A program made the translations under genes and the position numbers. Positions 36,134-48,919 of a stretch of DNA of 64,000 bases are shown here, one piece after another (within the stretch, counting starts at the first letter, position 1; each line of letters starts with the position of its first letter). The stretch comes from Caprella mutica (Eukaryota; Arthropoda; Malacostraca; Amphipoda; Caprellidae), in assembly GCA_947561585.1 (NCBI GenBank), contig CANNZV010000265.1:62001-126000 (forward strand), in the 5' to 3' direction. Under the pieces are notes generated by a model. That model did not search any database. It was given only the letters and a program-made list of their open reading frames with translations, and had not been told where the DNA came from.

Positions 36134-37317
36134 AAATTTTATATATATATATATAATTTTTTTTAATTTTATAAAATTATTTCAAAATATTCAATTATTT
36201 CAATATATATCTATACGAAAAAAAATTGATGATTCAAAATATTTTCAATTTTACTGAAATTGATTCCTATTTTATTTTCCATAAAGTTAAATAAATATTG
36301 AATCTACTAACACTGACTTAGAACCTTTTTTGTTGTACTTTAATAACGATTTGCTGAAAATATTTTAATTTCTTGATAAGAAAAAGCGACTCCAAAAAGG
36401 AAGAAAAAATCTCAAGCGTTATTTTTAGTAAGAAAAATCTGTTCATCAAGAACGGAAGAAAAGCTCCACAACTTCAAGCTATTCGAGGAATTTAAAATAG
36501 CTTTTGTAGTTCTGCTGGTTACTTCACACCTAGCTTACGTTACGGCCTTATATAGAAAAACTTCTATAAATTCTATCAGATTTAACTGAAGACATTCGAG
36601 GAAGTTTTTGTATATTTCTAGCGAGATGAATTTACTGTTTTTTGTTTAAAAAGACGATATACATTGAAAACAAGGAAAACGAACAATAAACCATAAAACG
36701 CGGACAAGGTGGACAGATTCATCACCTCATTTATAATAAAATAGCTTGGGAAACATAAACAAATATAGAATCGAAATTCCTGAACAAGATCTAAACTGTG
36801 TAAACTAAAATTCCTGATTTTATAGAACTGAAATTAATGAGTGGATAATAAATCGCTAAATTATTTCACAACACGCTGTGATATTCAGTTTTTGTCTATT
36901 GTCTCAGGAAAGCGCCTTTGTGAGTCGATATGATAAGACACTTTTAAAGGGAGAAAAGAACAATGGAATAACAGTCAGATAGCAGACGTCTTTCTGTCTC
37001 AATTGTCTTGTTGAAACGATAACAATTTTGCAAACATGGTTGGAATATTTTATTGTGTGATTCATTGCAAGATGTTGTATAATAAAAATATTTTTACAAT
37101 TGAATGTGTAGTTATGATACCCATCCCAAAAAATAATAGGAACTTGAAAGATAAGTAATACAGCATCTGTAGATGATGATCATATTATTGATATAATAGT
37201 GTATTTGCCCGTTAAAAATAACGGGTCTTCAATAGTAATTTATTACTCATTATTAGGTTCTTTCAGTTAACTGAATTAAAATTTATTTTTCTGCATAAGG
37301 TGATACTATATTTTATA
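36134..37317. other. AT-rich gap
   Basis: About 1.2 kb with no recognisable gene or repeat apart from a short TA run at 36140-36153. Confidence 0.55.
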
Positions 37318-37327
37318 GATAAAACAC

Positions 37328-38283
37328 GGTGCTAGGACAATTGCCACCCGCGAACGATTGCCACCCGCGGACGATTGCCACCCGCGGATAATTGCCACCC
37401 CCGGACAATTGCCACCCAAATAATTAATATCAGGCCTCTTAACTTTAAAAATGGTGATAAAATATGTATATTATTGTTGTACGATTAATTATTAATTATA
37501 TACATTATAAGATAAAAAAAAATTATTATTCGGTTTCTGAATGTGCTTTTCAAATCTTATATTTTTTAAATCTTATATTATCGACTACTTTATACCACTC
37601 CTTTAGAACGATTCAAAACTGTTTAATTCCCTTCGTCTATAACATTTTCAGGATTTATGATTTTAAAAACATATTGTCACAACACTAATTATGTTGTCAG
37701 GATTCTTAACTTGTAAATTATATTACTGGGTAGTAATATAAATACCTATTGTTTTTGCCTAAATGCCTATTGTGGGCGAGATAATTCCATTCTATTAATG
37801 GAATATAGTCTGCTTCAGTCATTTGGTTGACTATATCACTGACATCAAAAGGAAATTAAATACAAGGGACTTGAAGAAGCAGTCAGAAAGGAAAGTGGCT
37901 CCATGAACAAATTCACCTACCACCATGGGTGACAATGCTCATGAATGCAGAAAAGCTACTCTGTGAATGCAGTCACTTAAAAAGGAATGTGACGAAAAGG
38001 TACACAGTAATTCGTATAAAAACAACATATTATTTGTTATATCAACTATGGGAATAATTAATTTTATAAAAAAATATTAAATGTGGAATGAAATATTTAT
38101 ATTATAATGTATACAATTAATAATTAATCGTACAAAAATAATATACATATTTTATCACCATTTTCAAAGTTAAGAGGCCTGATAATAAATATTTGGGTGG
38201 CAATTGTCCGGGGGTGGCAATTGTCCGGGGGTGGCAATTGTCCGGGGGTGGCAATGGTCCGCGGGTGGCAATTGTCCGGTCAC
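37328..38283. mobile_element. foldback element C with target duplication
   Basis: Flanking direct repeats GATAAAACAC (37318-37327) and GATAAAATAC (38284-38293) differ at one base. The ends are GGTGCTAGGACAATTGCC and, reverse-complemented, GTGACCGGACAATTGCC. Each arm has about five 17-bp units around GGACAATTGCCACCCGC. Inverted homology continues inward (CAGGCCTCTTAACTTT, AAATATGTATATTATT) to about 37500 and 38095. The interior carries repeat R copy 3 and a stretch shared with 58588-58665; no transposase. Confidence 0.88.
37790..38005. repeat. dispersed repeat R, copy 3, nested in element C
   Basis: Matches R1 and R2 from TAGTCTGCTTCAG through GGAATGTGACG. The peptide frame reads EIKYKGLEEAVRKESGSMNK, then FTYHHG and a stop. 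The right part with the 60-bp units is absent. Confidence 0.75.
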
Positions 38284-38293
38284 GATAAAATAC

Positions 38294-40660
38294 ACACAAA
38301 AATTGAATAAAAGCAATTTAAATATCAAGTCAATATATTCCCGTGCGTATCATAGTTACATTCTTCATGTTTAATACCCGTCGTGTAAAAGCAAATACCA
38401 AATAAATAAATACATAAACAAACGAGGGAAATTATTAGTATGGATATTTTTTAGTTTTAAAAAGACAATATTTTACCATTAAAAAGCACATTATTATATT
38501 CTAGCCTATGAGGAGAGGGAGGAGAGGGAGGGTGTGGTTTAGTAATCCAATTTTGTGTAATAATAAGAGATGAGTTATGTACTCCCAGGAGATTCTACCG
38601 TGCTCTCGCGTAATAACATATTGGAGAAGATAATTACAATTTGAACTGTACTTTCCTTTAGCATTTTGACTTAAAATGGCTAACTTATGCACCAGTTTTG
38701 AACTAATTACGAAAAATACTCTTGTGTGAAAGTGGCTGTGTATTATGATTATTATCTTACTAGAATTGTGAATATGTCGAATTATTCAATAACAGTGGAT
38801 GTACATTTATTGCACACACTGTATAATTTTATTTCAATAAACAGTTTCATTTTCATCCATTGATTTTCCCTTTAAAATAGTTAAATGCGTATTCACAGAG
38901 GACATTAAAGCAATAGGACCAGTAGAAATTTATTATTCCGAGTACTGAAAACCTTATTAAGTGTTTCAGTGGCTTAATGCAATCTAGTAAGCTTATATTG
39001 TTTATGTATGCGTATATGTAGTACAGACTACAGAGGTAGTGTTCTCCTGTAGCAGACTGTATACAGTGTACACTGTAATGTGTATACAACCACAACCTTC
39101 TTAACCCTTCCCCACCATCCCAAGTGGGTGACAGACTCCTTTTAACCCTGTAAAAGCATCCTTCTTCAGAACCATTGGGACATGTTTTGTTCTTGTTCCT
39201 TTTCTTCTCTCTAATAACTCTAACTAGTCAAGTGAATTACCAGTGACAAATCATAGATCGATGTATAAAAGACATAAAGAATATTAATCACTCACATCAA
39301 CGGAGGACAATCAAAAGTTCAGTACATAATCAAGGTTGATAATATTGACAGAGAGCTGTATAAATAAATAGTTTTTGTCGGAAATTGTCATTTGATAATT
39401 AAAGAAGCTGTATTCTTAGTTTAGTAATAAGGTTTATAATTGTTGAGGTAAAACTCCTTTTTGATTTATATAAATTCATTTACGAACTATATTAATATTG
39501 CAATTCACAATTAATGCCAATGATAATAATCAGTAATGAATGAATTAATATTTAAATAGTCCATTTACTTGTATCTAGAAAATGATTGAGAGAAAACAAA
39601 CAGTTAAAGAATATAGAAATAAAAATTGGAATAGCAAGTATTGGAATAACTGAAAAACATGATAAGTAGTAAATTGAATTGAAGAAAACCATAATTAATC
39701 AATTGAAATTAATAGATGAAGTTGTAACCGAGAAGGTCTAACTATACTAGTACTTCGAAGTCCCCCTTCAAACACCCCCTCCTCCCCCTTCAAACGCCCC
39801 CTCCCCCACTTTAAGCACTCCCATCCAGTCAAACTTCTGTCCCCCCTCATAACAATAACTGTTACCGAAGAAATCATGTCCCATTACAATTGACCGTATC
39901 AACAGAAAAGGCTTCGGAAACTACCACAGGCTATCTCCACCCAGTTGCAAAATTACGTTCACCGATCGACGGATTTCTATCTACTGTGTGATTTTATTCG
40001 AAGACGATAAATAATTCGATTGAAATACAAACGTAATTTATCACATTTCTAGTCTATACCATTTTTCAACTGACAATCCCGAAAAAATCTAAATGTAGGT
40101 CTTGAAATTATATTTTACAATAAAATACGAACAATATTCACCGTAATGGACAATAAGAGACGATCTGCAAGACGTAATTTGTTTTTTGTCTGGGAGAACC
40201 GATCAGAAAGCTTGTGTTCGATGGAGGCAGAAACGAAGTGATTATTCGTGAATGCGAGGCCGTATGGTGCCGTTTGATATTTTTCATCTTGCTGATGGCA
40301 GTTGCTGAGACTTTGACTTACAAAAGTACAAAAACCATTTATTGGTGATGGCAAAACTTCAAATTGATGAAGTGAGGGAGATATTGAATTGAAAACTACA
40401 TTCCCAATGGAATTAAACTGGAATGACTACAAGAGAAGCAAATGGTGTAAAAGGATTATACAGCATTTGTGAGCAGAAGTTGTAAATGGTCGATGGTTAC
40501 TTTATCCGCGGGGGAATCGAGGTTTGATTAAATGAAATTAATGGAGAGTAAGAAAGAAATATACATATTCTTTATGTAAACTTTCATATGAATATCTTTT
40601 ATCCTTTATGCCTGATCTTATTTATACAATAAATAACATAATTAACTAGATTACGTGCAT
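38294..40660. other. gap with purine-rich patches
   Basis: A GGGAGG-rich patch lies at 38510-38535. Positions 39760-39812 are C-rich (runs of five C in a short tandem unit, TTCAAACACCCCCTCC-like), so the minus strand carries a G-quadruplex motif. A frame of about 79 codons without ATG at 40115-40354 on the minus strand has near-coding composition but nothing recognisable. No other feature seen. Confidence 0.5.
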
Positions 40661-41250
40661 TCAGTAGAGCGAATACCTTCACCGCTGCTTTGACCTGTTC
40701 CATCTCAAAATCTGATTATCTGGTAACTGGATATTGACCAATTGACTCACCAAGTTTCATGCAATATGGTTCAATACTTTTTGAGTTATTGAGTTATAAA
40801 TGACCTTGACCTTAACCTTTGACCAGATCGCTCCCAAAATTCTACCAAATGGTCCGTGGACATTGACCAATCGTCCCACCAAATTTTAGACAATTTGGCA
40901 GAATTCTTTTTGAGTTATTGAGTTATAAAATGGCATTGACCTTGATCTTTGACCTTTGACCCGATCGCTCCCAAAATCTAACAAAATGGTTCCTGGATTT
41001 TGACCAATCGTACTACCAAGTTTCATGCAATATGGTTTAATACTTTTTGAGTTATAAATGACCATGACCTTGACCTTTTACCAAGTCGCTCCCAAAAATC
41101 TATTAGAAGGTCATTGGACATTTACCAATTATTTCACCAAATTTCAGACAATTTGGTTTAACACTTTTTTAGTTATGCGAATAACAAGATGATAGAATAA
41201 ATAAATAAATGTAGGGAAAATATGACCTTCCGCAAATCTGCGAAGGTAAT
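40661..41250. mobile_element. GACCTTTGACC-type repeat element
   Basis: About four degenerate copies of a unit of roughly 125 bp (40735-41190) with landmarks CACCAAGTTTCATGCAATAT, TTTTGAGTTATTGAGTTATA, TGACCTTTGACC and GATCGCTCCCAAAA. They are followed by AATAAATAAATAAATG and GAAGGTAAT. An opposed TACCTTC lies near the left edge. This layout resembles an interspersed repeat I know from many invertebrate genomes; I do not assign a family name. Confidence 0.7.
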
Positions 41251-41317
41251 AAATAAAATCAGTAATGATATCTATCTAAGACTAAATAGGTAATTATTAA
41301 TTTATTAAGAATAGATA

Positions 41318-41590
41318 CAAGAGACTACTCCATGAATGCAGTCACTTACCAAGGGATGAGACTAAAAGGGACACAAGCACCGGTGACTGCATTCACGGAT
41401 GAGAGAGGAAAATGAAGAGGTGATAGTAAATGAAGCCTACTAGCCTACCTAATTCAAAAATCTAAGATGAAAATGAAGAAGTACGATAGTAAATAAAGCC
41501 AACGAGTCTACCTAACTCAAAATCTAAGACCTCGTAGTTGAAGAGCATCACCCTAGCGCTATCCTCTAAAATTGAAGGATGCATAGAATA
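41318..41590. repeat. dispersed repeat R, copy 4 (right part)
   Basis: Begins near ACTCCATGAATGCAGTCACT, includes ACTGCATTCACGGATGAGAG and two 60-bp-type units, and ends with CCTCGTAGTTGAAGAGCATC and CCTAGCGCTATCCTCTAAAA like R1. The left part is missing. Confidence 0.8.
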
Positions 41591-43958
41591 AAGAAAAATG
41601 AAAAATATACATTAATAACAATCTAAAACAATTCCCATCACCAAACATCAACACAGTTCACATACCATCAAACATTATACCAAACATTATATCAAACATT
41701 ATACCAAACATTATATCAAACATGATACAAAACTTTCCCCAAACATCATATTCATCATAATTTAAGCGAATATACGCTCATTCAATCAGTTTAATGTTTT
41801 TTTCTAGCCGGGCCACATAAGGTATTCAAAGTGTTCCTAATACATTCGTTACATGTTCTAAGCCATTTATTGAAATTGTTTGGCGTCGGCTGGAAGAAGG
41901 ATGCCATTTATCAATGTCTGGCATTAAATCTCCCGCAATTTAATGTTATTCACTCACTATAAGTTATCCCCGCTAGAATAGCGAAGAGAGTCTCAGGAAA
42001 TATTACAACAGCTGCTACGGGCTATGGAGGAGCTACTTCGTGGGGAATAAAATTATAGAAATTAGAAGGAATGTTTTATACGTGAACGGTAGTCGAAAAT
42101 TAACCTTTGGGCATATTATTTGCTACGAAAGATAGACTTTTTTAAAGGAAACTATTCATCTTACGAGTAAGATTATATTATATGAAAATAAATGTATAAA
42201 AATAATGCAATATAATTTGAAAATAATTATATGTTTCAAAAAATATTTCCAATTAAGATATCAATTTTTTTTTTGTATATTCAGAAGAAGAACTCAAGGC
42301 AATTATTTTACAAAAAAAATACTAAGAGAAAAACTCTAGATTAATATTTCCAATAAATATATAAAATAAAAAAAACTTATATTTCTACAAAATATTCTTA
42401 CAATATTTTCTGTGTAGGTACTAAAATCACGTGTACAATTCACAGTCAAATTCTCCATGTAGTTCATGAAAAGAACATAAGAATTTAAATATGGAGGCAT
42501 ATCAATCCAGACTTTGTAACGATCTAACTTTGCTTGATAAAAACTTTAGTAATGTATAAATCCCCCGTGAGACAATTAGATGTAATTTCAGAGATTACCC
42601 ACTCCTTGAAAATTAGTTTTAATTACTTTTTTTGAACTCAAGATGAACTTTTTAATATTAGAAAATGAGGAGATAGTCTTCTGGAAAATTCTAGACCTTT
42701 GCCTTTCAAAGGAAACGTTGCAGTACTCGGGAAGTGGATGTTATCGTAGGTGATAAAAATAGAACCTAATTTGTTTGAACTGTTATCACCTACTTTCCGT
42801 ATACTGCATGGAGTGTCTTTTAGCCTATATTGAAAATTGTATTGTATTTCATTGTTATTTATACATATAATAATTGTCAGAATGAACAACATTTAAATTC
42901 AATAGAGAGTCAATTAGAGAAAAATAATGAATATAACACGATACGTATACCAAATATCACGATAAATAATTCTGCCGAAACATTCCATAGAAAATCTGAA
43001 AGCTTTAAATGTTTCACATCTCTCAACAAACACCAATTCTAAACACCTTCATCGCACGAGACGCTGTTCAGAACTGATGTGGTTACCAGCTGCACTCTTA
43101 TTTATAGAGCTACTTCGTATGTACCTAAAGTGGGAGGAGCTTAGCTATCACGAGTACGAATTAACCTTAAAATACCAAGTCGTCAAACTACGTCACAGAT
43201 CAGAGAGAGTGAATATGTTTTGAATTGTATTATATCTATATTAATTCTGCTTGTATTTCACATACATGTTAGGAATTAGATTTTGTATCGGAACCATGGA
43301 CTCGGCTTTAAAAAAAATGTATTAAAAGCCTTCATGATAATATAGATTGACCACAAATTTAACTTAATGAAAATTTAAAGAGAAGATTAAACTGATGACC
43401 ATTTACTAAGCGGTGAAACCATTTACTTCATTCAATTTTAAATATTTAGAAGAGACCACGCTAAAGGTTTTGAAATCACAGTTTTACAATTCGGCTTGGA
43501 AGTTCCTGAAATCTTTCGACTGATAATGTTCTTCTCAGTTCACACTTTAGGGCACATAATCATTATCGTTATAATCCCCATAATCACCAAGAGTGCTATT
43601 ATTTCATACAGTTTTGCCATTTACATAAACTTTGTTTGAACCAAAACTGAAATTATAATTCAGAAATGACTCACTAATAGATAATAATTATTGTAAAATA
43701 CGTGATTCGAAAATAACCAATCATTTAATTTATTAATAAATCAAAAAATAATAAAACTAGGGAATTGAAATGATTTTCATTGAAAGGAGAACATTTGAGG
43801 ATTGTTCCTAATTTTAAAAGTATGTCTTTTAAATGATAGTCATAGTTTTATTTACACAATATCACGCTCTTTTTACATTTTGCTGTTTTTCGTATCACCC
43901 TCTACAGGATTTTTTTCTATCAACCTCTAAAATTTCATTCGACAGTTGGAGATTCCTT
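41591..43958. other. AT-rich gap
   Basis: Short CCAAACATTATAT-type repeats lie at 41665-41740 and a tiny MITE at 42721-42806 (listed separately). An ATG frame is absent at both of the longer open stretches here (42638-42892 minus, 42830-43042 plus). No gene recognised. Confidence 0.5.
42721..42806. mobile_element. tiny MITE, CAGTAYTCG family, copy 3
   Basis: 86 bp. The left end CAGTACTCGGGAAGTGGATG and reverse-complemented right end CAGTATACGGAAAGTAGGTG match; GTAGGTGATAA/TTATCACCTAC extends the pairing inward. Confidence 0.65.
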
Positions 43959-44135
43959 GCCGTACACACGTAGGGTTTTTTAAGTCTTTCCACCAGACTT
44001 TTTGCTAAGCTCCTCCTACTTTTTCCACGAGAATAGAAAAAGGGATATAACTATTATTCATTATTATTTATTTTTGCTAAGAAGCTTAGCAAAAAGTCTG
44101 GTGGAAAAACTTAAAAAACCCTACGTGTGTACGGC
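43959..44135. mobile_element. 177-bp hairpin MITE with CCTT duplication
   Basis: Arms of about 53 bp: the left starts GCCGTACACACGTAGGGTTT and continues through CCACCAGACTTTTTGCTAAG, and the right mirrors it almost perfectly, ending ACCCTACGTGTGTACGGC. CCTT lies directly outside both ends (43955-43958, 44136-44139). The near-identity of the arms points to a young insertion. Non-coding interior. Confidence 0.88.
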
Positions 44136-45396
44136 CCTTAAGAATGAAGCCAATTCAAATTGTTAAATGGCTGAGTATTGAAATTCTGAAATCAATTATA
44201 CGAAATCTTTCAACAATCACATTGATAAGTTGTTTTCATGATCATTATTTAAAAAATAGGACTAACAATATTGCCGAATGGAAGCAGAGTTGTTTTGGTA
44301 CTCAGAATCCTTTTATTTTAGGGATAACTTAAAAATATAAATATTACCGAAACAAAGAGCTTGCAGGAACTGATAGGACAATATCAATGATGAAACCCCT
44401 ACTTTCGTCTGAAATCCTGGAAAAGTCATAAAAAGAGCAAGACATGTCTAGCGAATTGTAGCTATCATTTTGAGAATATTATTTTAAAGCTTTATTTTAA
44501 TTTAACTTCTAATGTTCTCATTTTAATTAAGTCTCTCTCAATACTCTAGTTATATTAGTTTTCATTTTATTAACAAATTAAATATAAGTAAGATATTTTT
44601 AAATAACTCATTATTAAATGTCAAATTTAAAGTTATAATTAACGGAGTAAAAAAAATCTGTTTTTAATTACAAAACATATCTTGTATTCATATTATCAAA
44701 TATTAATATAATTTCTTTATTTATTCTTATCAATTACATTCGGTTTTTTCTTCACATTTTCATTTCTATCTTTCAATTTAAGAATTTTTGTAAATTCACA
44801 ATTGCTTTCATTTCATAACTATTCGAAAAAAGAGAAACTTGTTTAATTTAAAATCATTCCAAAACCTCGCACAGTTTGAACCAATTAGTTAATAGTTATT
44901 TATAGAACGAATTCTACAGTTCGCTTTTCGTCATAATACTGTCTTCGTTAGTTGAATAAACACGTAAACGAATTCAGAAAGAGAATTTTGATTTAAAGGT
45001 ATGTGTGTGTTAAGACTCCTCAATAATGAAATCCTGTATAGTTTGAGTTCTGCGTAAGGAGTAGCCTGTATTTTGAACAAATTTTCTTTAGTCTGCCATA
45101 AAAGGCAATTAGTTTTCTTTGAGTGATGGCCTTTCATGGCTGACTAATGAAGATGTGTTCACTATAGACGCTACTTCCTTAGTCTGCACACTAATTTCAC
45201 TATATAGGATTTCATTATAGAAAAGTTTTACTGTACCTATACTGCTTACAAACAGGAGAAACTATTTTATTGTCTTGAAAAAAGGTGTTCACTGAAATAG
45301 GGAAAAGTAAAGAAAATAAAAAGAAAAAATTTAATTTCCGGAGCTTAGTTTTTTTCTAAACTGTTTTCCTAATTCGTATTTTTATAATAATTGGTT
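44136..45396. other. AT-rich gap
   Basis: Contains two short frames (44144-44332 plus; 44931-45137 minus, with ATG) of random-looking composition. No gene, RNA or transposon recognised. Confidence 0.5.
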
Positions 45397-48300
45397 TGAA
45401 TGACTTTACTGTTTACACTAAGCACGTTAGGTGGAGCTTGTGGAGACTAGAATTGGAGTCTGAGTCACCGGTGTACTAACCAGGGAATGACTTTACTGTT
45501 TACACTAAGCACGTTAGGTGGCGCTTGTGGAGACTAGAATTGGAGTCTGAGTCACCGGTGTACTAACCAGGGAATGACTTTACTGTTTACACTAAGCACG
45601 TTAGGTGGCGCTTGTGGAGACTAGAATTGGAGTCTGAGTCACCGGTGTACTAACCAGGGAATGACTTTACTGTTTACACTAAGCAAGTTAGGTGGCGCTT
45701 GTGGAGACTAGAATTGGAGTCTGAGTCACCGGTGTACTAACCAGGGAATGACTTTACTGTTTACACTAAGCACGTTAGGTGGCACTTGTGGAGACTAGTA
45801 TTGGAGTCTGAGTCACCGGTGTACTAACCAGGGAATGACTTTACTGTTTACACTAAGCACGTTAAGTGGCACTTGTGGAGACTAGTATTGGAGTCTGAGT
45901 CACTGGTGTACTAACCAGGGAATGACTTTACTGTTTACACTAAGCACGTTAAGTGGCACTTGTGGAGACTAGTATTGGAGTCTGAGTCACCAGTGTACTA
46001 ACCAGGGAATGACTTTACTGTTTACACTAAGCACGTTAAGTGGCACCTGTGGAGACTAGTATTGGAGTCTGAGTCACCGGTGTACTAACCAGGGAATGAC
46101 TTTACTGTTTACACTAAGCACGTTAAGTGGCACCTGTGGAGACTAGTATTGGAGTCTGAGTCACCGGTGTACTAACCAGGGAATGACTTTACTGTTTACA
46201 CTAAGCACGTTAAGTGGCACCTGTGGAGACTAGTATTGGAGTCTGAGTCACCGGTGTACTAACCAGGGAATGACTTTACTGTTTACACTAAGCACGTTAG
46301 GTGGCGCTTATGGAGACTAGAATTGGAGTCTGAGTCACCGGTGTACTAACCAGGGAATGACTTTACTGTTTACACCAAGCACGTTAGGTGGCGCTTATGG
46401 AGACTAGAATTGGAGTCTGAGTCACCGGTGTACTAACCAGGGAATGACTTTACTGTTTACACTAAGCACGTTAGGTGGCACTTGTGGAGACTAGAATTGG
46501 AGTCTGAGTCACCGGTGTACTAACCAGGGAATGACTTTACTGTTTACACTAAGCACGTTAGGTGGCGCTTATGGAGACTAGAATTGGAGTCTGAGTCACC
46601 GGTGTACTAACCAGGGAATGACTTTACTGTTTACACTAAGCAAGTTAGGTGGCGCTTGTGGAGACTAGAATTGGAGTCTGAGTCACCGATGTACTAACCA
46701 GGGAATGACTTTACTGTTTACACTAAGCACGTTAGGTGGCGCTTATGGAGACTAGAACTGGAGTCTGAGTCACCGGTGTACTAACCAGGGAATGACTTTA
46801 CTGTTTACACTAAGCAAGTTAGGTGGCGCTTGTGGAGACTAGAATTGGAGTCTGAGTCACCGGTGTACTAACCAGGGAATTACTTTACTGTTTACACTAA
46901 GCACGTTAGGTGGCACTTGTGGAGACTAGAATTGGAGTCTGAGTCACCGGTGTACTAACCAGGGAATGACTTTACTGTTTACACTAAGCACGTTAGGTGG
47001 TACTTGTGGAGACTAGAATTGGAGTCTGAGTCACCGGTGTACTAACCAGGGAATGACTTTACTGTTTACACTAAGCACGTTAGGTGGCGCTCATGGAGAC
47101 TAGAATTGGAGTCTGAGTCACCGGTGTACTAACCAGGGAATGACTTTACTCTTTACACTAAGCACATTAAGTGGCGCTTGTGGAGACTAGAATTGGAGTC
47201 TGAGTCACCGGTGTACTAACCAGGGAATGACTTTACTTTTTACACCAAGCACGTTAGGTGGCACTTGTGGAGACTAGAATTGGAGTCTGAGTCACCGGTG
47301 TACTAACCAGGGAATGACTTTACTGTTTACACTAAGCACGTTAGGTGGCGCTTATGGAGACTAGAACTGGAGTCTGAGTCACCGGTGTACTAACCAGGGA
47401 ATGACTTTACTGTTTACACTAAGCAAGTTAGGTGGCGCTTGTGGAGACTAGAATTGGAGTCTGAGTCACCGGTGTACTAACCAGGGAATGACTTTACTGT
47501 TTACACTAAGCACGTTAGGTGGCACTTGTGGAGACTAGAATTGGAGTCTGAGTCACCGGTGTACTAACCAGGGAATGACTTTACTGTTTACACTAAGCAC
47601 GTTAGGTGGTACTTGTGGAGACTAGAATTGGAGTCTGAGTCACCGGTGTACTAACCAGGGAATGACTTTACTGTTTACACTAAGCACGTTAGGTGGCGCT
47701 TATGGAGACTAGAATTGGAGTCTGGGTCACCGGTGTACTAACCAGGGAATGACTTTACTGTTCACACTAAGCACGTTAGGTGGCGCTTATGGAGACTAGA
47801 ACTGGAGTCTGAGTCACCGGTGTACTAACCAGGGAATGACTTTACTGTTTACACTTAGCACGTTAGGTGGCGCTTATGGAGACTAGAATTGGAGTCTGAG
47901 TCACCGGTGTACTAACCAGGGAATGACTATACTGTTTACACTAAGCACGTTAGGTGGTGCATGTGGAGACTAGAATTGGAGTCTGAGTCACCGGTGTACT
48001 AACCAGGGAATGACTTTACTGTTTACACTAAGCACGTTAGGTGGCGCTTATGGAGACTAGAATTGGAGTCTGAGTCACCGGTGTACTAACCAGGGAATGA
48101 CTTTACTGTTTACACTAAGCACGTTAGGTGGCGCTTATGGAGACTAGAATTGGAGTCTGAGTCACCGGTGTACTAACCAGGGAATGACTTTACTGTTTAC
48201 ACTAAGCACGTTAGGTGGTACTTGTGGAGACTAGAATTTGAGTCTGAGTCACCGGTGTACTAACCATGGAATGACTTTACTGTTTACACATAAGCACGTT

Positions 48301-48560
48301 AGGTGGCGCTTATGGAGACTAGAACTGGAGTCTGAGACACCGGTGTACAAACCAGGGAATGACTTTACTGTTTACACTAAGCACGTTAGGTGGCGCTTAT
48401 GGAGACTAGAACTGGAGTCTGAGTCACCGGTGTACTAACCAGGGAATGACTTTACTGTTTACACTAAGCAAGTTAGGTGGCGCTTATGGAGACTAGAATT
48501 GGAGTCTGAGTCACCGGTGTACTAACCAGGAAATGACTTTACTGTTCACACTAAGCACGA
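45397..48560. repeat. 87-bp satellite
   Basis: About 36 head-to-tail copies, period 87, built on GAATGACTTTACTGTTTACA, CTAAGCACGTTAGGTGGCGC, TTATGGAGACTAGAATTGGA and GTCTGAGTCACCGGTGTACT. Variant classes form blocks: GGCACCTGTGGAGACTAGTA at about 45780-46250, and alternating GCGCTTATGG and GTACTTGTGG further right, some in repeated order. It ends abruptly with a truncated copy near 48560. Confidence 0.98.
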
Positions 48561-48919
48561 TTATGGAGACTAGAATTGTATTCTTTGGGTACCTACATAC
48601 ACTGATCAGCTGTCTCCTGTGAAATAACCAGGAAACTGCTCTTGTTAGCTAATACTGCATTCAAGTGGAAGGTGTAACTCCAATGAACATTGCACCGCAA
48701 AATGATACACAAAATTTAATCAAGAGAGAACAGTCGGAGAAATTCCTGTTTTGAGGAACAATTATTAGATTCCTAATGAGCTCTGACACGAAGCAATAAT
48801 CTGGGAATACCGGAACACTGTTTTCAAGGTCTCGGGAATTTCCGGGAATTAGTAAATATTCAATATTTTCTTGACTCGCAGTCAATTTATGAAAAATTTA
48901 TTTGAAACATCATAAAATA
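48561..48919. other. short unique gap
   Basis: No feature recognised. A 74-codon minus frame at 48661-48885 begins with TTG rather than ATG and lacks recognisable motifs. Confidence 0.5.

Noticed and set aside
40115..40354. 79-codon minus frame with coding-like composition
   Set aside because: TTG start, no splice logic and no family recognised; too weak to list as an exon.
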